A stretch of DNA of 64,000 nt from Lachnospiraceae bacterium (GCA_021772075.1 JAETNQ010000002.1:1-64000); one strand, 5' to 3'. Shown: positions 26,353-36,070, numbered from the stretch's first letter. Notes: generated by a model not told the origin, from the sequence alone. A program made the numbers and translations.

Positions 26353-27554
26353 TCCATACTCTCCTTGTCCAAAGTCTTTGCCGTAATGATCCCGTCCCTC
26401 ACATGCACTCTCAGGATTTTTCCTATTTCAGCCGTCTGTATGCTGGCGACCGTCCTTCCTTCCTCGTCGGATACATAAGAAAATCCTTGCTTCAGTTTAT
26501 CCAGAGGGGATAATCCTTTCAGCCTTTCGATATATACTTCCAAAAGATGTCTTTTCGCCGTAAGGGCATCCTCCATCGCCTTTTCCATCCGCTCTTCCAA
26601 TTTCATGGCATAAGTTCTTTTTTCCCGGATCTGCCCTGCCGGACTCAAATATTTCAACTTCAGCCCAAGATTCTCCAGCCGTCCTCTGTATATATCCAAC
26701 TTATTTTTAAGAAGCCGTTTCAGAGTGTACTCATATTCTCCCAGCATTTCTTCCAACTGACGGTATTCATATACTGCCAGCTCGGCGGCCGCAGACGGCG
26801 TAGGCGCCCGCAGATCCGCCACATAATCGGCTATCGTCGTATCCGTTTCGTGGCCTACCGCTGAAATAACGGGAACGGAGCAGTCAAAAATCGCCTGTGC
26901 CACCGCTTCCTCATTGAACGCCCATAGATCCTCAATAGAGCCTCCCCCTCTGCCCACAATCATCACGTCCACCCCAAACTGTTCCAGCGTCCGGATCCCC
27001 CGGACAATGGAAGGAACCGCCTGCTCCCCTTGGACAACCGCGGGATAAAGCACAATCTGCACATAAGGGTTGCGCCTCGCGGCTATATTGATAATATCCC
27101 TGACCGCCGCCCCCGTAGCCGCAGTCACCACGCCGAGCTTTTCGATATATTTGGGAACCGGCTGCTTGTAGCAGGGATCGAACATCCCCCTCTCTTCCAG
27201 TTCCTCCTTCAGCCTTTCATACCTTTCATAAAGAAGCCCCGCTCCGTCCAATACGATCTGCCTTGCATAGAGCTGGTATTTTCCATCCCGTTCATAAACA
27301 TCGACAGTTCCTCCCACAACGACTTGTTGTCCTTCTTTCATCCGAAAAGCAAGACCGGAACGGTTTCCCGCAAACATCACGCAGGAAATCGTTCCTTTCT
27401 CATCTTTCAACGTAAAATAAATATGTCCTGAAGAATGATATTTGCAGTTGCTCACTTCTCCTTTTACAAACAGCGACTGCATCATAAAATCCTGCGTAAA
27501 CATATTCTTTATATAGGAATTCACTTGTGCTACCGTATATACATTCTGCATCAT
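26328..27554 (-). CDS. xseA: Exodeoxyribonuclease VII large subunit
   Basis: The 408-residue protein has the N-terminal OB-fold (VYTVAQVNSYIKNMF...VKGEVSNCKYHSSGHIYFTLKD) and the catalytic domain with VVTAATGAAVRDIINIAARRNP, VGRGGGSIEDLWAFNEE and ISAVGHETDTTIADYVADLRAPTPSAAAE, all conserved in XseA. It acts with XseB on single-stranded DNA. It follows nusB by 15 bases in the nusB-xseA-xseB-ispA-dxs order. Confidence 0.97.
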   Translation of the reverse strand: MMQNVYTVAQVNSYIKNMFTQDFMMQSLFVKGEVSNCKYHSSGHIYFTLKDEKGTISCVMFAGNRSGLAFRMKEGQQVVVGGTVDVYERDGKYQLYARQIVLDGAGLLYERYERLKEELEERGMFDPCYKQPVPKYIEKLGVVTAATGAAVRDIINIAARRNPYVQIVLYPAVVQGEQAVPSIVRGIRTLEQFGVDVMIVGRGGGSIEDLWAFNEEAVAQAIFDCSVPVISAVGHETDTTIADYVADLRAPTPSAAAELAVYEYRQLEEMLGEYEYTLKRLLKNKLDIYRGRLENLGLKLKYLSPAGQIREKRTYAMKLEERMEKAMEDALTAKRHLLEVYIERLKGLSPLDKLKQGFSYVSDEEGRTVASIQTAEIGKILRVHVRDGIITAKTLDKESMEWEQKEKN

Positions 27555-27569
27555 TTCTTGTCTGTATCC

Positions 27570-27968
27570 CTACGCAAATTTGGCAAGAACCCCGTTTACA
27601 AACGCGGGGGAGTTTTCCTGCCCATATTTTTTTGCCAGTTCCACCGCCTCGTTAATTGCTACTCCGGTAGGAATCTCGTCATCGTATTGGATCTCATAAA
27701 CGGCAAGCCGAATAAGGGTCAGATCCACCTTGCCCATACGGGTCGTATCCCACCCTTTTGCCGCCTGGTTAATCCTATCGTCGATGGTTTCCAGCTTGGA
27801 CGCAATATCCTCATATTTGGCAAGAATATACTGTTCGTCCTTTTCATCCGCCGTATTCTCTTCTCCCTGAAAAAACAATTCTTCCTGCTCCGGCATATCT
27901 TCCTTATTATTAAATTCTACGCGGAAAAGCAGTTTGAAAATCTGTTCCCTCAATTCTCTTCTTCCCAT
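27570..27968 (-). CDS. nusB: Transcription antitermination factor NusB
   Basis: NusB joins NusE (S10) in rRNA antitermination complexes. The 132-residue protein starts MGRRELREQIFKLLFRVEF and ends with the conserved block ILRLAVYEI-like TLIRLAVYEIQYDDEIPTGVAINEAVELAKKYGQENSPAFVNGVLAKF. I start at the ATG at 27968 with AAGG eight bases upstream. It lies 13 bases after the Asp23 gene, which is typical. Confidence 0.95.
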   Translation of the reverse strand: MGRRELREQIFKLLFRVEFNNKEDMPEQEELFFQGEENTADEKDEQYILAKYEDIASKLETIDDRINQAAKGWDTTRMGKVDLTLIRLAVYEIQYDDEIPTGVAINEAVELAKKYGQENSPAFVNGVLAKFA

Positions 27969-27981
27969 AGTATGCCTTATC

Positions 27982-28368
27982 CTATCTGTCCTTCTGCATA
28001 TTAATGCCGGCAATGCGAATATTTACATCCGATACGTCAAGTCCCGTCATATTTTCAATAGCGCTTTTTACTCTCTCCTGCACCTTGCGGCTGGTAGCAG
28101 GAATATTATAACCATACTCCATAATCAAAGCCAGATCGATCCGTACCGCCTTGCCGATCACATCGACCTTTACGCCTTTTTTCAAGCTTTTTACGCCTAC
28201 CTTGCTCATGAACTCATGGGTGATATTCCCGGCCATTGCCGCTACGCCGCCCACTTCCGTAGCCGCTATTCCCGCAATCATAGCCACCACATCGTCCGCA
28301 ATTTTTACTGTTCCCGTATTTGCATCCGCATCCATTACATATGCGCTTCTATCCAATTCCTTTTCCAT
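27982..28368 (-). CDS. Asp23/Gls24 family envelope stress protein
   Basis: The 128-residue protein matches the Asp23/Gls24 family (DUF322): VKIADDVVAMIAGIAATEVGGVAAMAGNI, followed by VKVDVIGKAVRIDLALIMEYGYNIPATSRKVQERVKSAIENMTGLDVSDVNIRIAGI. Such proteins are associated with the envelope and alkaline or general stress. GGAGG lies seven bases before the ATG at 28368. The Asp23-nusB pairing is conserved across Clostridia. Confidence 0.92.
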   Translation of the reverse strand: MEKELDRSAYVMDADANTGTVKIADDVVAMIAGIAATEVGGVAAMAGNITHEFMSKVGVKSLKKGVKVDVIGKAVRIDLALIMEYGYNIPATSRKVQERVKSAIENMTGLDVSDVNIRIAGINMQKDR

Positions 28369-28451
28369 TCGATTTCCTCCATTCAAGGTTGCTTGTACTT
28401 CGCCTATTTCCATATATCATACCAAAATTTGCGGATTTTGCATAGACCTTT

Positions 28452-29756
28452 TTACAGCCAAAAACTCAAACTGAACTGTTCCGCATTATCCGCATATGCA
28501 ATCACGCCGTCCGGGCTGTCCAAATAGCGGAAAATTTCCTGTTCTTCAATCAGCGCCTCCTGCATCTGCCGGTATACGTCCTCCCCGCTGCACTTTAAAG
28601 TAACATATGTCGTTCCTTTCGCATATTCTCTCTCAAAAAGCTCTTTCAGCCTCTCCGCATCCACCGACGTAAAATAAGCTCCTTCCCTCACGTAATAGTT
28701 CGCTGCCATCGACGTGCATTCCGGCAGTTCCACCACATGGTCTATGGTATGGGTTCTTTCCAGCTGCTGCGTAGTCACGCATAAATAGTCATAATTAATT
28801 GTGGGCAGATGCTCTCCCCCATATTCGCCATTTCCCCCGGATTCTTCCATCTGGTAAGAGGCATCCCCCCATGTCGGATCCACATAGTAATAAAAACCGT
28901 CTATCCTGACGAGATTCCAGGCATGTCCTTCCCCCTCCGACACGCTTCCAATAACAAGCGTAGAAAAAATACCCAATTTATTTAAAAGATATTGGAAAGC
29001 TTTGGCATACCCCTGGCAGACTGAGCGCCCACCGATAAATACGGAGCAGATATTCTGGTTATCCGGCGCTCCTGCATCGTATTCCGTATGATTGATAATA
29101 TATTCATACAAATACTTCACTTTCCCGTATTCGTCCGCCCCCGGCGGCAGGCCGGACAGGCATTCCTCCGCATAAGCATCTATCTGGTCCTGCCTTGTTT
29201 TTTCCTCCGCTTCATCCACCAAATAAGTTCCGGTAAACGTTATCTTCTTCAATTCTTCCCCTAATGTATATTTCGTAAACGTATAGCCGTCTACATAAAA
29301 AATCTCAGGATGGTCATTCAACACACACTGGAATACTTTTTCTATTTTTTCCGTATCCATGCAAGTGAGGCGTACTTCCTCTCCCCGCTCTTTCAATATC
29401 TGTAAAATCTCTACATAAAGCAGCCGTTCTTCTTCCTGCAAATGCTCAAAACTATAATTCCCTTCCTGTCCGGCGAGCAGACCCGGAATTGCTTCCTCCG
29501 AAAGCCCCACTGACAGGCGGATCGAATCATCGTCTTTATCGCCTGTCATAAGCTCCGTCACTTTTTCCTTTTCAGACGCGCTTTCCTGCGTTTCCTCTGC
29601 CGGCAGGTCCTGCCGCTCTTCCCCTTCGGCTTCATAAACCGTTACAGGCGGTTCCTCCGGTTCCCCTGTTCCGAAAGGCATTCCGCATCCGATGCCGCCC
29701 AATCCCCCAAGCGCCATAGCAAGGAAGAACAAAATTATTTTCCTTTTTCTCTCCAT
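28452..29756 (-). CDS. Lipoprotein with transglutaminase-like domain
   Basis: The 434-residue protein begins with a lipoprotein signal ([15 protein letters not shown], lipobox LGGIGC) followed by an acidic linker. The C-terminal half has the Cys-His-Asp triad of transglutaminase-like proteases: [31 protein letters not shown] and [10 protein letters not shown]. Family members act on extracellular proteins or peptidoglycan, but no substrate can be assigned. I start at the ATG at 29756, six bases after GGGAGG. It lies downstream of prfC on the same strand, possibly as an independent unit. Confidence 0.85.
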   Translation of the reverse strand: MERKRKIILFFLAMALGGLGGIGCGMPFGTGEPEEPPVTVYEAEGEERQDLPAEETQESASEKEKVTELMTGDKDDDSIRLSVGLSEEAIPGLLAGQEGNYSFEHLQEEERLLYVEILQILKERGEEVRLTCMDTEKIEKVFQCVLNDHPEIFYVDGYTFTKYTLGEELKKITFTGTYLVDEAEEKTRQDQIDAYAEECLSGLPPGADEYGKVKYLYEYIINHTEYDAGAPDNQNICSVFIGGRSVCQGYAKAFQYLLNKLGIFSTLVIGSVSEGEGHAWNLVRIDGFYYYVDPTWGDASYQMEESGGNGEYGGEHLPTINYDYLCVTTQQLERTHTIDHVVELPECTSMAANYYVREGAYFTSVDAERLKELFEREYAKGTTYVTLKCSGEDVYRQMQEALIEEQEIFRYLDSPDGVIAYADNAEQFSLSFWL

Positions 29757-29820
29757 CCGCATCCTCCCTGCTTCCTCCCATCACTGTCTGCCCATAGAGC
29801 CAGCCATCCTTTTCTTTGCA

Positions 29821-31413
29821 CTAATTGCGCCCAAATTCCGCCAATACCAGTCCTTCGTTCCTGTCCAGCGTCATGCCGATGCTCCATGGATTCACAAACA
29901 ACAGCAACGGATTCCCCTTCATGTCTTTTACCTTTTTCATATCAGAAGTTCCCGTCAGCTTGGAAATATCCATATCCTTGTTCTCCACCCACCGGATATG
30001 CTCATAAGGCAGGGGCTCCAAACGGATATCCACATTGTATTCATTCTCCAGCCGGTATTTCAATACGTCAAACTGAAGCACCCCTACGACGCCGACGATA
30101 ATTTCTTCCATTCCTGTATTAAACTCCTGGAAGATCTGGATCGCCCCCTCTTGGGCGATCTGCGTAATCCCTTTCACAAACTGTTTTCTTTTCATCGTAT
30201 CCATCTGGCGGACTCTTGCAAAATGCTCGGGAGCAAAGGTCGGTATTCCTTCATACCGGAACTGTTCCTTCGGCATGCAAAGCGTATCTCCGATGGAAAA
30301 AATGCCAGGGTCAAAAACACCGATAATATCGCCTGCATAAGCCTCTTCCAGAATCTTCCGTTCGCTGGCCATAATCTGCTGCGGCTGGGAAAGGCGCAGC
30401 ACCTTCCCGCCCTGCACATGCCTTACTTCCATACCGGCCTCGTACCGCCCGGAACATATCCGCATAAAAGCGATCCTGTCCCTGTGCGCCTTATTCATAT
30501 TCGCCTGAATCTTAAACACAAATGCGGAAAAATCTTTCTCCGCCGGATCGATCAGACCCACATCCGCTTTTCTCGGAAGAGGCGTTGTCGCCATTTTCAA
30601 AAAATGCTGCAGAAAAATCTCCACTCCAAAATTTGTCAGGGCGGAACCAAAAAAAACCGGCGTCAATTCCCCCGACCGTACTACTTCCAGATCAAATTCC
30701 GCGCTGGCTCCGTCTAACAATTCAATATCCTCGTCCAGTTTATCCTTCAGTTCTTCCCCTATATATTCCGACAGCCTGTCCGCCTCTGCAGACGGAATCA
30801 CCGTAGTTTCCCCTTCCTTCGTTCCTTTCTGCGTATCCGAATAAGTACGGACGCATTTTTCCTCCCTGTCATACACCCCTCGAAAATTCTTTCCGGAACC
30901 GATCGGCCAATTCATAGGGCATGTGGCTATCCCCAATTCCCTTTCAATCTCATCCAGAAGCTCGAACATATCCCCGGCATCCCTGTCCATTTTATTAATA
31001 AAAGTAAAAATCGGAATCTTGCGCATAACGCAAACTTTAAAAAGTTTTCTTGTCTGTGCTTCCACCCCTTTCGACGCATCGATCACCATGACTGCGGAAT
31101 CCGCCGCCATCAGCGTACGGTAAGTATCCTCCGAAAAGTCCTGATGCCCGGGCGTATCCAAGATATTAATGCAAAAATTATCATACTCAAACTGCAAAAC
31201 GCTGGATGTAACAGAAATCCCCCTCTCTTTTTCTATTTCCATCCAATCAGAAACCGCATGCCTGGCCGTAGCCTTTCCTTTTACGCTTCCTGCCAGGTTA
31301 ATAGCGCCTCCATAGAGCAGGAATTTTTCCGTCAATGTAGTTTTTCCCGCATCGGGATGTGAGATAATTGCAAAAGTTCTTCTCCGATTTATTTCTTGTG
31401 TATGATCTCCCAC
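29821..31413 (-). CDS. prfC: Peptide chain release factor 3
   Basis: RF3 is the GTPase that recycles RF1/RF2 from the ribosome after termination. The 530-residue protein has G1 SHPDAGKTTLTEK, G3 DTPGHQDFSEDTYRTL and G4 NKMDRDAGD, and the RF3 C-terminal part (GVVGVLQFDVLKYRLENEYNVDIRLEPLPYEHIRWV). The start is a GTG at 31413, eight bases after GGAGG. Its upstream region contains tandem 59-bp repeats bearing extended -10 sequences, which probably drive it. Confidence 0.96.
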   Translation of the reverse strand: MGDHTQEINRRRTFAIISHPDAGKTTLTEKFLLYGGAINLAGSVKGKATARHAVSDWMEIEKERGISVTSSVLQFEYDNFCINILDTPGHQDFSEDTYRTLMAADSAVMVIDASKGVEAQTRKLFKVCVMRKIPIFTFINKMDRDAGDMFELLDEIERELGIATCPMNWPIGSGKNFRGVYDREEKCVRTYSDTQKGTKEGETTVIPSAEADRLSEYIGEELKDKLDEDIELLDGASAEFDLEVVRSGELTPVFFGSALTNFGVEIFLQHFLKMATTPLPRKADVGLIDPAEKDFSAFVFKIQANMNKAHRDRIAFMRICSGRYEAGMEVRHVQGGKVLRLSQPQQIMASERKILEEAYAGDIIGVFDPGIFSIGDTLCMPKEQFRYEGIPTFAPEHFARVRQMDTMKRKQFVKGITQIAQEGAIQIFQEFNTGMEEIIVGVVGVLQFDVLKYRLENEYNVDIRLEPLPYEHIRWVENKDMDISKLTGTSDMKKVKDMKGNPLLLFVNPWSIGMTLDRNEGLVLAEFGRN

Positions 31414-31551
31414 TTATTCTTCCTCCTGTATTCCAAAATCATCCGGTATCATAACTATCTTTTCCTATCCGGCATGGAGAAATAAGGGCTGGATGCCGCT
31501 GAAGCCAATGTCGCAGCATACCGCCGCCCATGCTTTCTCTTTACGCCAACG

Positions 31552-31681
31552 ATTCATTATATCATATGTCACCAACCGCCAGGTTGATGACCTTCTTGCG
31601 CATCAGCGCAATTCATTATATCATGTGTCACCAACCGACAGGTTGATGACCTGCTTGCGCATCAGCGCAATTCATTATATC
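31552..31681 (-). repeat. 59-bp tandem repeat with hairpins and repeated -10 elements
   Basis: Two full copies (31552-31610, 31611-31669) and the start of a third lie between spoIIIAH and prfC. Read on the minus strand, each unit holds GTCATCAACC-loop-GGTTGGTGAC (10-bp stem, one G-T pair), an extended -10 TGATATAATGAA, and then TTGCGC-TGAT-GCGCAA (6-bp stem). The -10 appears three times at 59-base steps. The first has a -35-like TTTATT 17 bases upstream. The unit thus looks like an iterated promoter whose transcripts begin with a hairpin, most likely serving prfC. Confidence 0.75.
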
Positions 31682-31712
31682 ACACCTGCGGCATCAAATA
31701 AACTCCTATTCT

Positions 31713-32459
31713 TTATTCAGCGGCCATTGTGCTTATAATGATCGTTTCCGGGGATACTCCGGTTTTCCTCGTAATAATATCCTCAATCTGGGCTCTTTGC
31801 GCTTCCGACAATTCTACGGCGTTTACCACTACATCCACGCCTTCCTCGCTGATACTGACTACCACATCGGAAAACCCTTTGGATTCCAGCAGGATCTCGG
31901 CTGCCGTTTCTTTTTCCGCAATATCCGTAAGAGAGATCATATTGTCGATCGCTTCCTGCTTCTGTGTCTCCGTAATATTCGCGTTATTAATAATTTCCAT
32001 CAGCGTCTCTTTGTTTTTTGCCCTCGTCTGTTCCTTTAACAGTTTTGCACTGGAAAGGGAATTCATGCCCGATGTGGAAGTAAAAACTGCCTCTCCGGGA
32101 ACTTCGCTGTCCGTAGGCGTAGTACCTTCCACATTTTCTGCCATTCCTTCATCCAGGTAATCTTCCGTCAGGTCGGCGATATCCGTATCCATGCTTTCGA
32201 TATCACCATAAGCGGAAGATTGCAGAACATCCTCGTCTGAAATATCCATCATTGCCGCCATATCTGCATCTGACGCCCCGTCTGTTATATCGTCCGCCAA
32301 TACGATGCTCCCGTCATCATTGACTACCGTATCGCTGTCCACCGTCATGATTTCTTCATCTGTTACCTTTGTACCTGCAAAATTCAGGTATCCTGCGACC
32401 GCAATCATAATTGCCAGCGCAGTAATCATAATCTGATTTTTTTTAAGCATATTTTTCAT
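31713..32459 (-). CDS. spoIIIAH: Stage III sporulation protein AH
   Basis: SpoIIIAH, made in the mother cell, joins SpoIIQ across the intermembrane space to form the feeding-tube complex. The 248-residue protein has a single N-terminal membrane helix (IMITALAIMIAVAGYLNF), an acidic low-complexity linker, and a C-terminal YscJ/FliF-like ring domain (ANITETQKQEAIDNMISLTDIAEKETAAEILLESKGFSDVVVSI). GGGGAG precedes the ATG. It is the last gene of the operon. Confidence 0.93.
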   Translation of the reverse strand: MKNMLKKNQIMITALAIMIAVAGYLNFAGTKVTDEEIMTVDSDTVVNDDGSIVLADDITDGASDADMAAMMDISDEDVLQSSAYGDIESMDTDIADLTEDYLDEGMAENVEGTTPTDSEVPGEAVFTSTSGMNSLSSAKLLKEQTRAKNKETLMEIINNANITETQKQEAIDNMISLTDIAEKETAAEILLESKGFSDVVVSISEEGVDVVVNAVELSEAQRAQIEDIITRKTGVSPETIIISTMAAE

Positions 32460-32478
32460 GCCATTTCTCCCCTTTTCC

Positions 32479-33174
32479 TTATTCGGATTTCATTTTTACT
32501 ATTTTAATTTTATGTGGCTCAATATCAAATAATGCCACAATTGCTTCAGTTATGTTCTTCCGTACCTCCTGTCTGTCTCCCCCCTGCGCCACTACGACCA
32601 CTCCTTCCACTACGGGCTGAAGCGTTTTTACCACATACGGGCTGGCGCTGCCATCGCTTTTTTTGCTGTATACCGTCTCTTCCGTATTATCGTATTCATC
32701 CACATTCCTGCTTCCGCCCTCGGAATCATTTTCCACCGTATTGCTTCTTGTAACGGGCCTGTCTTTTTCCACCACCAGTTCTTTAGAAGCGCTTACCGTA
32801 ACCATCACCTTAACTTTCCCAGCCCCTTCCATTACAGATATTGCCTGTTCTAATTTATTCTCCATATACCTTGCATATTCCTCTGTTTCATCCTTTTTTT
32901 CTGTTTCTATGGCTTCTTCCAAAAATATATCTTCTCCCCCGCCGCTGTTTTCTCCTATTATACCCGAAGTGCTGTCCGATAATCTGTACTCATTTGTTTT
33001 TTCCCCTCCTTTTTCCGTCCCCGGCACCGCAATTATCATCAACAGGATTCCTGCCAGTATGCAGATGACAAACTGGTCTTTCCTCATCTTTCCGCCGTTT
33101 TCCCCCTTTTGCAGCGCTCTTTTCTTTCCAAATATCCCTTTCCTGTTTTCTTCTTCCATAACACCTTTCCTCAT
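32479..33174 (-). CDS. spoIIIAG: Stage III sporulation protein AG
   Basis: SpoIIIAG forms a large ring in the mother-cell/forespore channel. The 231-residue protein has a membrane helix (FVICILAGILLMIIAVPG) near residue 45 and a C-terminal domain with the ring-building motif (EQAISVMEGAGKVKVMVTVSASKELVVEKDRP) and VVKTLQPVVEGVVVVAQGG...VRKNITEAIVALFDIEPHKIKIVKM. Its start overlaps the spoIIIAF stop as ATGA; an in-frame ATG five codons later also has a good ribosome binding site. Confidence 0.93.
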   Translation of the reverse strand: MRKGVMEEENRKGIFGKKRALQKGENGGKMRKDQFVICILAGILLMIIAVPGTEKGGEKTNEYRLSDSTSGIIGENSGGGEDIFLEEAIETEKKDETEEYARYMENKLEQAISVMEGAGKVKVMVTVSASKELVVEKDRPVTRSNTVENDSEGGSRNVDEYDNTEETVYSKKSDGSASPYVVKTLQPVVEGVVVVAQGGDRQEVRKNITEAIVALFDIEPHKIKIVKMKSE

Positions 33175-33737
33175 TCTTCCCTGATTATGATATATGCTTC
33201 ATCGGTATCCAGAATAGCGCTGAACGACTGTCTCATGGAGTCATACCGCCCGACCGGTTCTTCTTCCCCCTCGCTTCCATTTTCCCTCCCTCTTCCAACC
33301 CTTATTTTTTCTACTTCGATCCGTCCCTTTTCTTCTTTCCCCTTTTGTATCACAACTTCTACGCCGGGCGGATCGCTCCGCACCCCCACTTCCTTTACCA
33401 TATATCCGTATTCTCCGGCGGCGTCCCCCAGCTTTAACCGGATTTCTTCTTCCAACGCGCGGGAAGCGATATCCTCTTCTTCCCATTCCCATACCACATC
33501 CCCCGCCTGTTCCTCTAATTCCTTCTGGAACCTTTCCGCCTCTTCCCATATCTTTCCCGCATCTTTTCCAAGCAGCATTTCCCCGAACGGTACGGCAAAC
33601 TGTGCCAGCACCATAATGCCGATCAGAAACTTCAAATATTTTTCATACGATTTTCCCGCCGAAAAGTGCAAAAGACTATGGGCGCATATAATAAAAATCC
33701 CTATTTTTTTCATAAATTCCAAAAAGGAATATCCCAT
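33171..33737 (-). CDS. spoIIIAF: Stage III sporulation protein AF
   Basis: The 188-residue protein has two N-terminal membrane helices (IGIFIICAHSLLHF; FLIGIMVLAQFAVPFGEML) and a mainly acidic soluble region, as in SpoIIIAF. The C-terminal part (EYGYMVKEVGVRSDPPGVEVVIQKG) is the conserved domain. It is placed correctly between spoIIIAE and spoIIIAG. Its exact contribution to the channel is poorly defined in all species. Confidence 0.9.
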   Translation of the reverse strand: MGYSFLEFMKKIGIFIICAHSLLHFSAGKSYEKYLKFLIGIMVLAQFAVPFGEMLLGKDAGKIWEEAERFQKELEEQAGDVVWEWEEEDIASRALEEEIRLKLGDAAGEYGYMVKEVGVRSDPPGVEVVIQKGKEEKGRIEVEKIRVGRGRENGSEGEEEPVGRYDSMRQSFSAILDTDEAYIIIREE

Positions 33738-33761
33738 ACCAGAATTACCATGTCCTTTCTG

Positions 33762-34898
33762 TCATCTGCCTGTCGTATATGCCGCAATGGCAATCGTAAT
33801 CATAAACAACGCCACTGCCGTAAAAGACGCCTTAAAAAGCATAAGGCTTCCATCCCCTACCCTGTCGGCACACCCGGAAACCCTTTTGTCACTGACGATC
33901 CCTGCCAAGGCGGCGCTCCCTTTCATTACTCCTGCAATCAGCACCAGCTTTGCCAGCGGCGCCAGACAGATTGCCAAAAGAAGCAAAAGCATCAGAAGGC
34001 CGATACTGTTTTTAATCAATACCGCAGACCCGACCACCATCTCCGCCACTCCTTCCGCCAGGTTCCCGATACCCGGAATCGCCCCGATCGCTTTTCTGAC
34101 CGCCGAAGTCCTGAGAGAATCCAAAACCGGGGCAATCATGGATTGAAACAGGCCCAACGAGGTAATTGCTCCCATTGCCACTTTCATCACCGCCCCTATC
34201 CCTTTTTTCAAAAAATCCAGCAAAAGCGTCAGCCTCTCTTCCGCCCAAATGCCATTCATTAAAGCGAGCAGCACGTAACTGTAAATAAAAGGAATCAGAA
34301 AGGATAAAATAATTTTCTCCACCCCGTACGCCAGAACAAACATAAACTGATAGTAAGCAGCCCCTGTCACTGCGCCCGTCGCCGCTCCTACCGCTATAAA
34401 ATAAGTAGGAATAAACATTTTGATAAACAACACGATATTCTCCACTGTCTGCCCTGCAATATCCGAAGCAGCAAGAAAAGCTTTCATCAGCACCGATATG
34501 AGAAACAGATAAAGGAAATAAAAACTGATATCCGCAATCTGATGGTTCTGGAATACATCGGAAAAATTGGCAAACAGCGCGGAAACAATTCCCAGCACTA
34601 ATATCGATGCAAAAATATTCCTCATTCCGACCAGTTCGGAAACAAGCTTTCCTTTTATTCCATCCCATAAAATCCCGGCCGCTTCCGTAATTTTTCCGTG
34701 TATAATACTTTTCCATACGTCTTCCATGTCCAGTTCACAGCCGGGCATCAGCTGATCCATGCCTTTTTCCACCTCATCCATTCCATATTGTTCCCATATC
34801 TCTGAAAGGTCGATCTCCGGGGATGCCGCCTGCACCGTTCTGTATGGAAAGAACGAAGCCATTAAAACAAGAAAAAAAAGAATCACAATTTTTTTCAT
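33762..34898 (-). CDS. spoIIIAE: Stage III sporulation protein AE
   Basis: The 378-residue protein has a signal sequence (MKKIVILFFLVLMASFFPYRTVQAA) and about eight membrane helices, resembling a permease-type component of the SpoIIIA channel. I start at the ATG at 34898, overlapping the spoIIIAD stop as ATGA with GGAG upstream; the longer frame has no signal features. Motifs such as GAVTGAAYYQFMFVLAYGVEKIILSFLIPFIY are typical of the family. Confidence 0.93.
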   Translation of the reverse strand: MKKIVILFFLVLMASFFPYRTVQAASPEIDLSEIWEQYGMDEVEKGMDQLMPGCELDMEDVWKSIIHGKITEAAGILWDGIKGKLVSELVGMRNIFASILVLGIVSALFANFSDVFQNHQIADISFYFLYLFLISVLMKAFLAASDIAGQTVENIVLFIKMFIPTYFIAVGAATGAVTGAAYYQFMFVLAYGVEKIILSFLIPFIYSYVLLALMNGIWAEERLTLLLDFLKKGIGAVMKVAMGAITSLGLFQSMIAPVLDSLRTSAVRKAIGAIPGIGNLAEGVAEMVVGSAVLIKNSIGLLMLLLLLAICLAPLAKLVLIAGVMKGSAALAGIVSDKRVSGCADRVGDGSLMLFKASFTAVALFMITIAIAAYTTGR

Positions 34899-35281
34899 CC
34901 GGCAATCTCCTGTATGCTCCCTATGACAGCCAGCAATATAGGCATCCCCGCCGCCAGCACCGATAACTTTCCAAAAATCTCTATCTGTCCGGCAATCGAA
35001 GAATAACCAGCATCTTTGCAAATGCCGGAACAAAATTCGCAAATATAAGTAATTCCTATTACCTTTAGCAGAATACGGAAGTAAGCTTCTTTTCCGCCGA
35101 TATACCCTTCCATTTCTTTCATGCCTTCAAAAATCGAAGAAATGCCGGATACCGCAAAAGAAAAAATCAGCAGGCAGACCGCAAAACCAATATACAGCCC
35201 GAACTCCGGCTTATGGCTTTTAAACTGCAGGGCGACCATAACGCCCGCAACCCCCAGCAGGCCGATTTTCAATATTTCCAT
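34895..35281 (-). CDS. spoIIIAD: Stage III sporulation protein AD
   Basis: The 128-residue protein consists of about four hydrophobic helices and has the family sequence GLLGVAGVMVALQFKSHKPEFGLYIGFAVCLLIF near the start and ITYICEFCSGICKDAGYSSIAGQIEIFGKL later. It resembles small type III secretion export-gate proteins. It sits between AC and AE with short spacing. Confidence 0.92.
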   Translation of the reverse strand: MEILKIGLLGVAGVMVALQFKSHKPEFGLYIGFAVCLLIFSFAVSGISSIFEGMKEMEGYIGGKEAYFRILLKVIGITYICEFCSGICKDAGYSSIAGQIEIFGKLSVLAAGMPILLAVIGSIQEIAG

Positions 35282-35290
35282 ACGCTCCTC

Positions 35291-35485
35291 CTACAATTCG
35301 AACAGATTCTGGATCATAACAAATAAATCATAAATATATGGCACGATCCACGTAAGGACGAGGATCAGTCCCGCAAGGCTGATTAAAAAGGCATGCTCCT
35401 CCCTTCCGCTATGCTTTAAAATCTGACTTAATATGGTAATTAAAATACCAACCGCCGCAATCCTGAATATCAAACTAACGCTCAT
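35291..35485 (-). CDS. spoIIIAC: Stage III sporulation protein AC
   Basis: The 64-residue protein has two membrane helices (LIFRIAAVGILITILSQIL; FLISLAGLILVLTWIVPYIYDLF), as in SpoIIIAC. I start at the ATG at 35485, five bases after AGGA; a start four codons upstream lacks a ribosome binding site. The size is the usual one for this component. Confidence 0.9.
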   Translation of the reverse strand: MSVSLIFRIAAVGILITILSQILKHSGREEHAFLISLAGLILVLTWIVPYIYDLFVMIQNLFEL

Positions 35486-35551
35486 ACTGTTCCTCATTTC
35501 CGCACTGCTTTTATATCCCTTATAGCCGCCTCCGCCGCTCCAATACGTCTC

Positions 35552-36070
35552 CTACAGCAGTATAATGGCAAGCAGCAGGCCTCCCATTATACTCAGGCTC
35601 ATAATCACTTTGCACTTATCCGCCATATCCTTTTCCATCCTTCCAATGGAAATATCCAGCTTATGTATGTACTGTTCCACGGCCTGTGTCTGCATCTTTC
35701 CATCGATATAGCCGATACAGCTTCCGAAATCCAGAAGAAGCCGTTTGTCCGCTTCCGCAAGGGACAGCTTCCGCATGCATATTCCTATCTGCCTGTCCCA
35801 TATGTTCAAAAAGGATTCCCCGTGATCGGCAAGCATTTCCTCCCTGACAGACAGCAGCGCGCTCCGGTACGGCTCTTCCAGCCTGTTTCCGATCCTCATG
35901 CATGCCTCGGGAAGCGGAGCCCTGTTATAGGCGATTTCGCTTTGGAACATTTGGAATATCTGCCTGATCCGATACAGGTCATCCAGATTTTTTTTCAGCC
36001 TTTCTTTCGCCGACCATCCGCTTCCTATGCATCCCGCCATCAAAAGAACTGCCCCGGCGACTCTCAGCAT
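35552..36070 (-). CDS. spoIIIAB: Stage III sporulation protein AB
   Basis: The 172-residue protein has membrane segments at both ends (AVLLMAGCIGSGWSA; SIMGGLLLAIILL) around a helical soluble domain with QMFQSEIAYNRAPLPEACMRIG and LLLDFGSCIGYIDGKMQTQAVEQYI. It overlaps spoIIIAA by seven bases. The fold resembles type II secretion GspF-like domains, in line with a structural role in the channel. Confidence 0.92.
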   Translation of the reverse strand: MLRVAGAVLLMAGCIGSGWSAKERLKKNLDDLYRIRQIFQMFQSEIAYNRAPLPEACMRIGNRLEEPYRSALLSVREEMLADHGESFLNIWDRQIGICMRKLSLAEADKRLLLDFGSCIGYIDGKMQTQAVEQYIHKLDISIGRMEKDMADKCKVIMSLSIMGGLLLAIILL

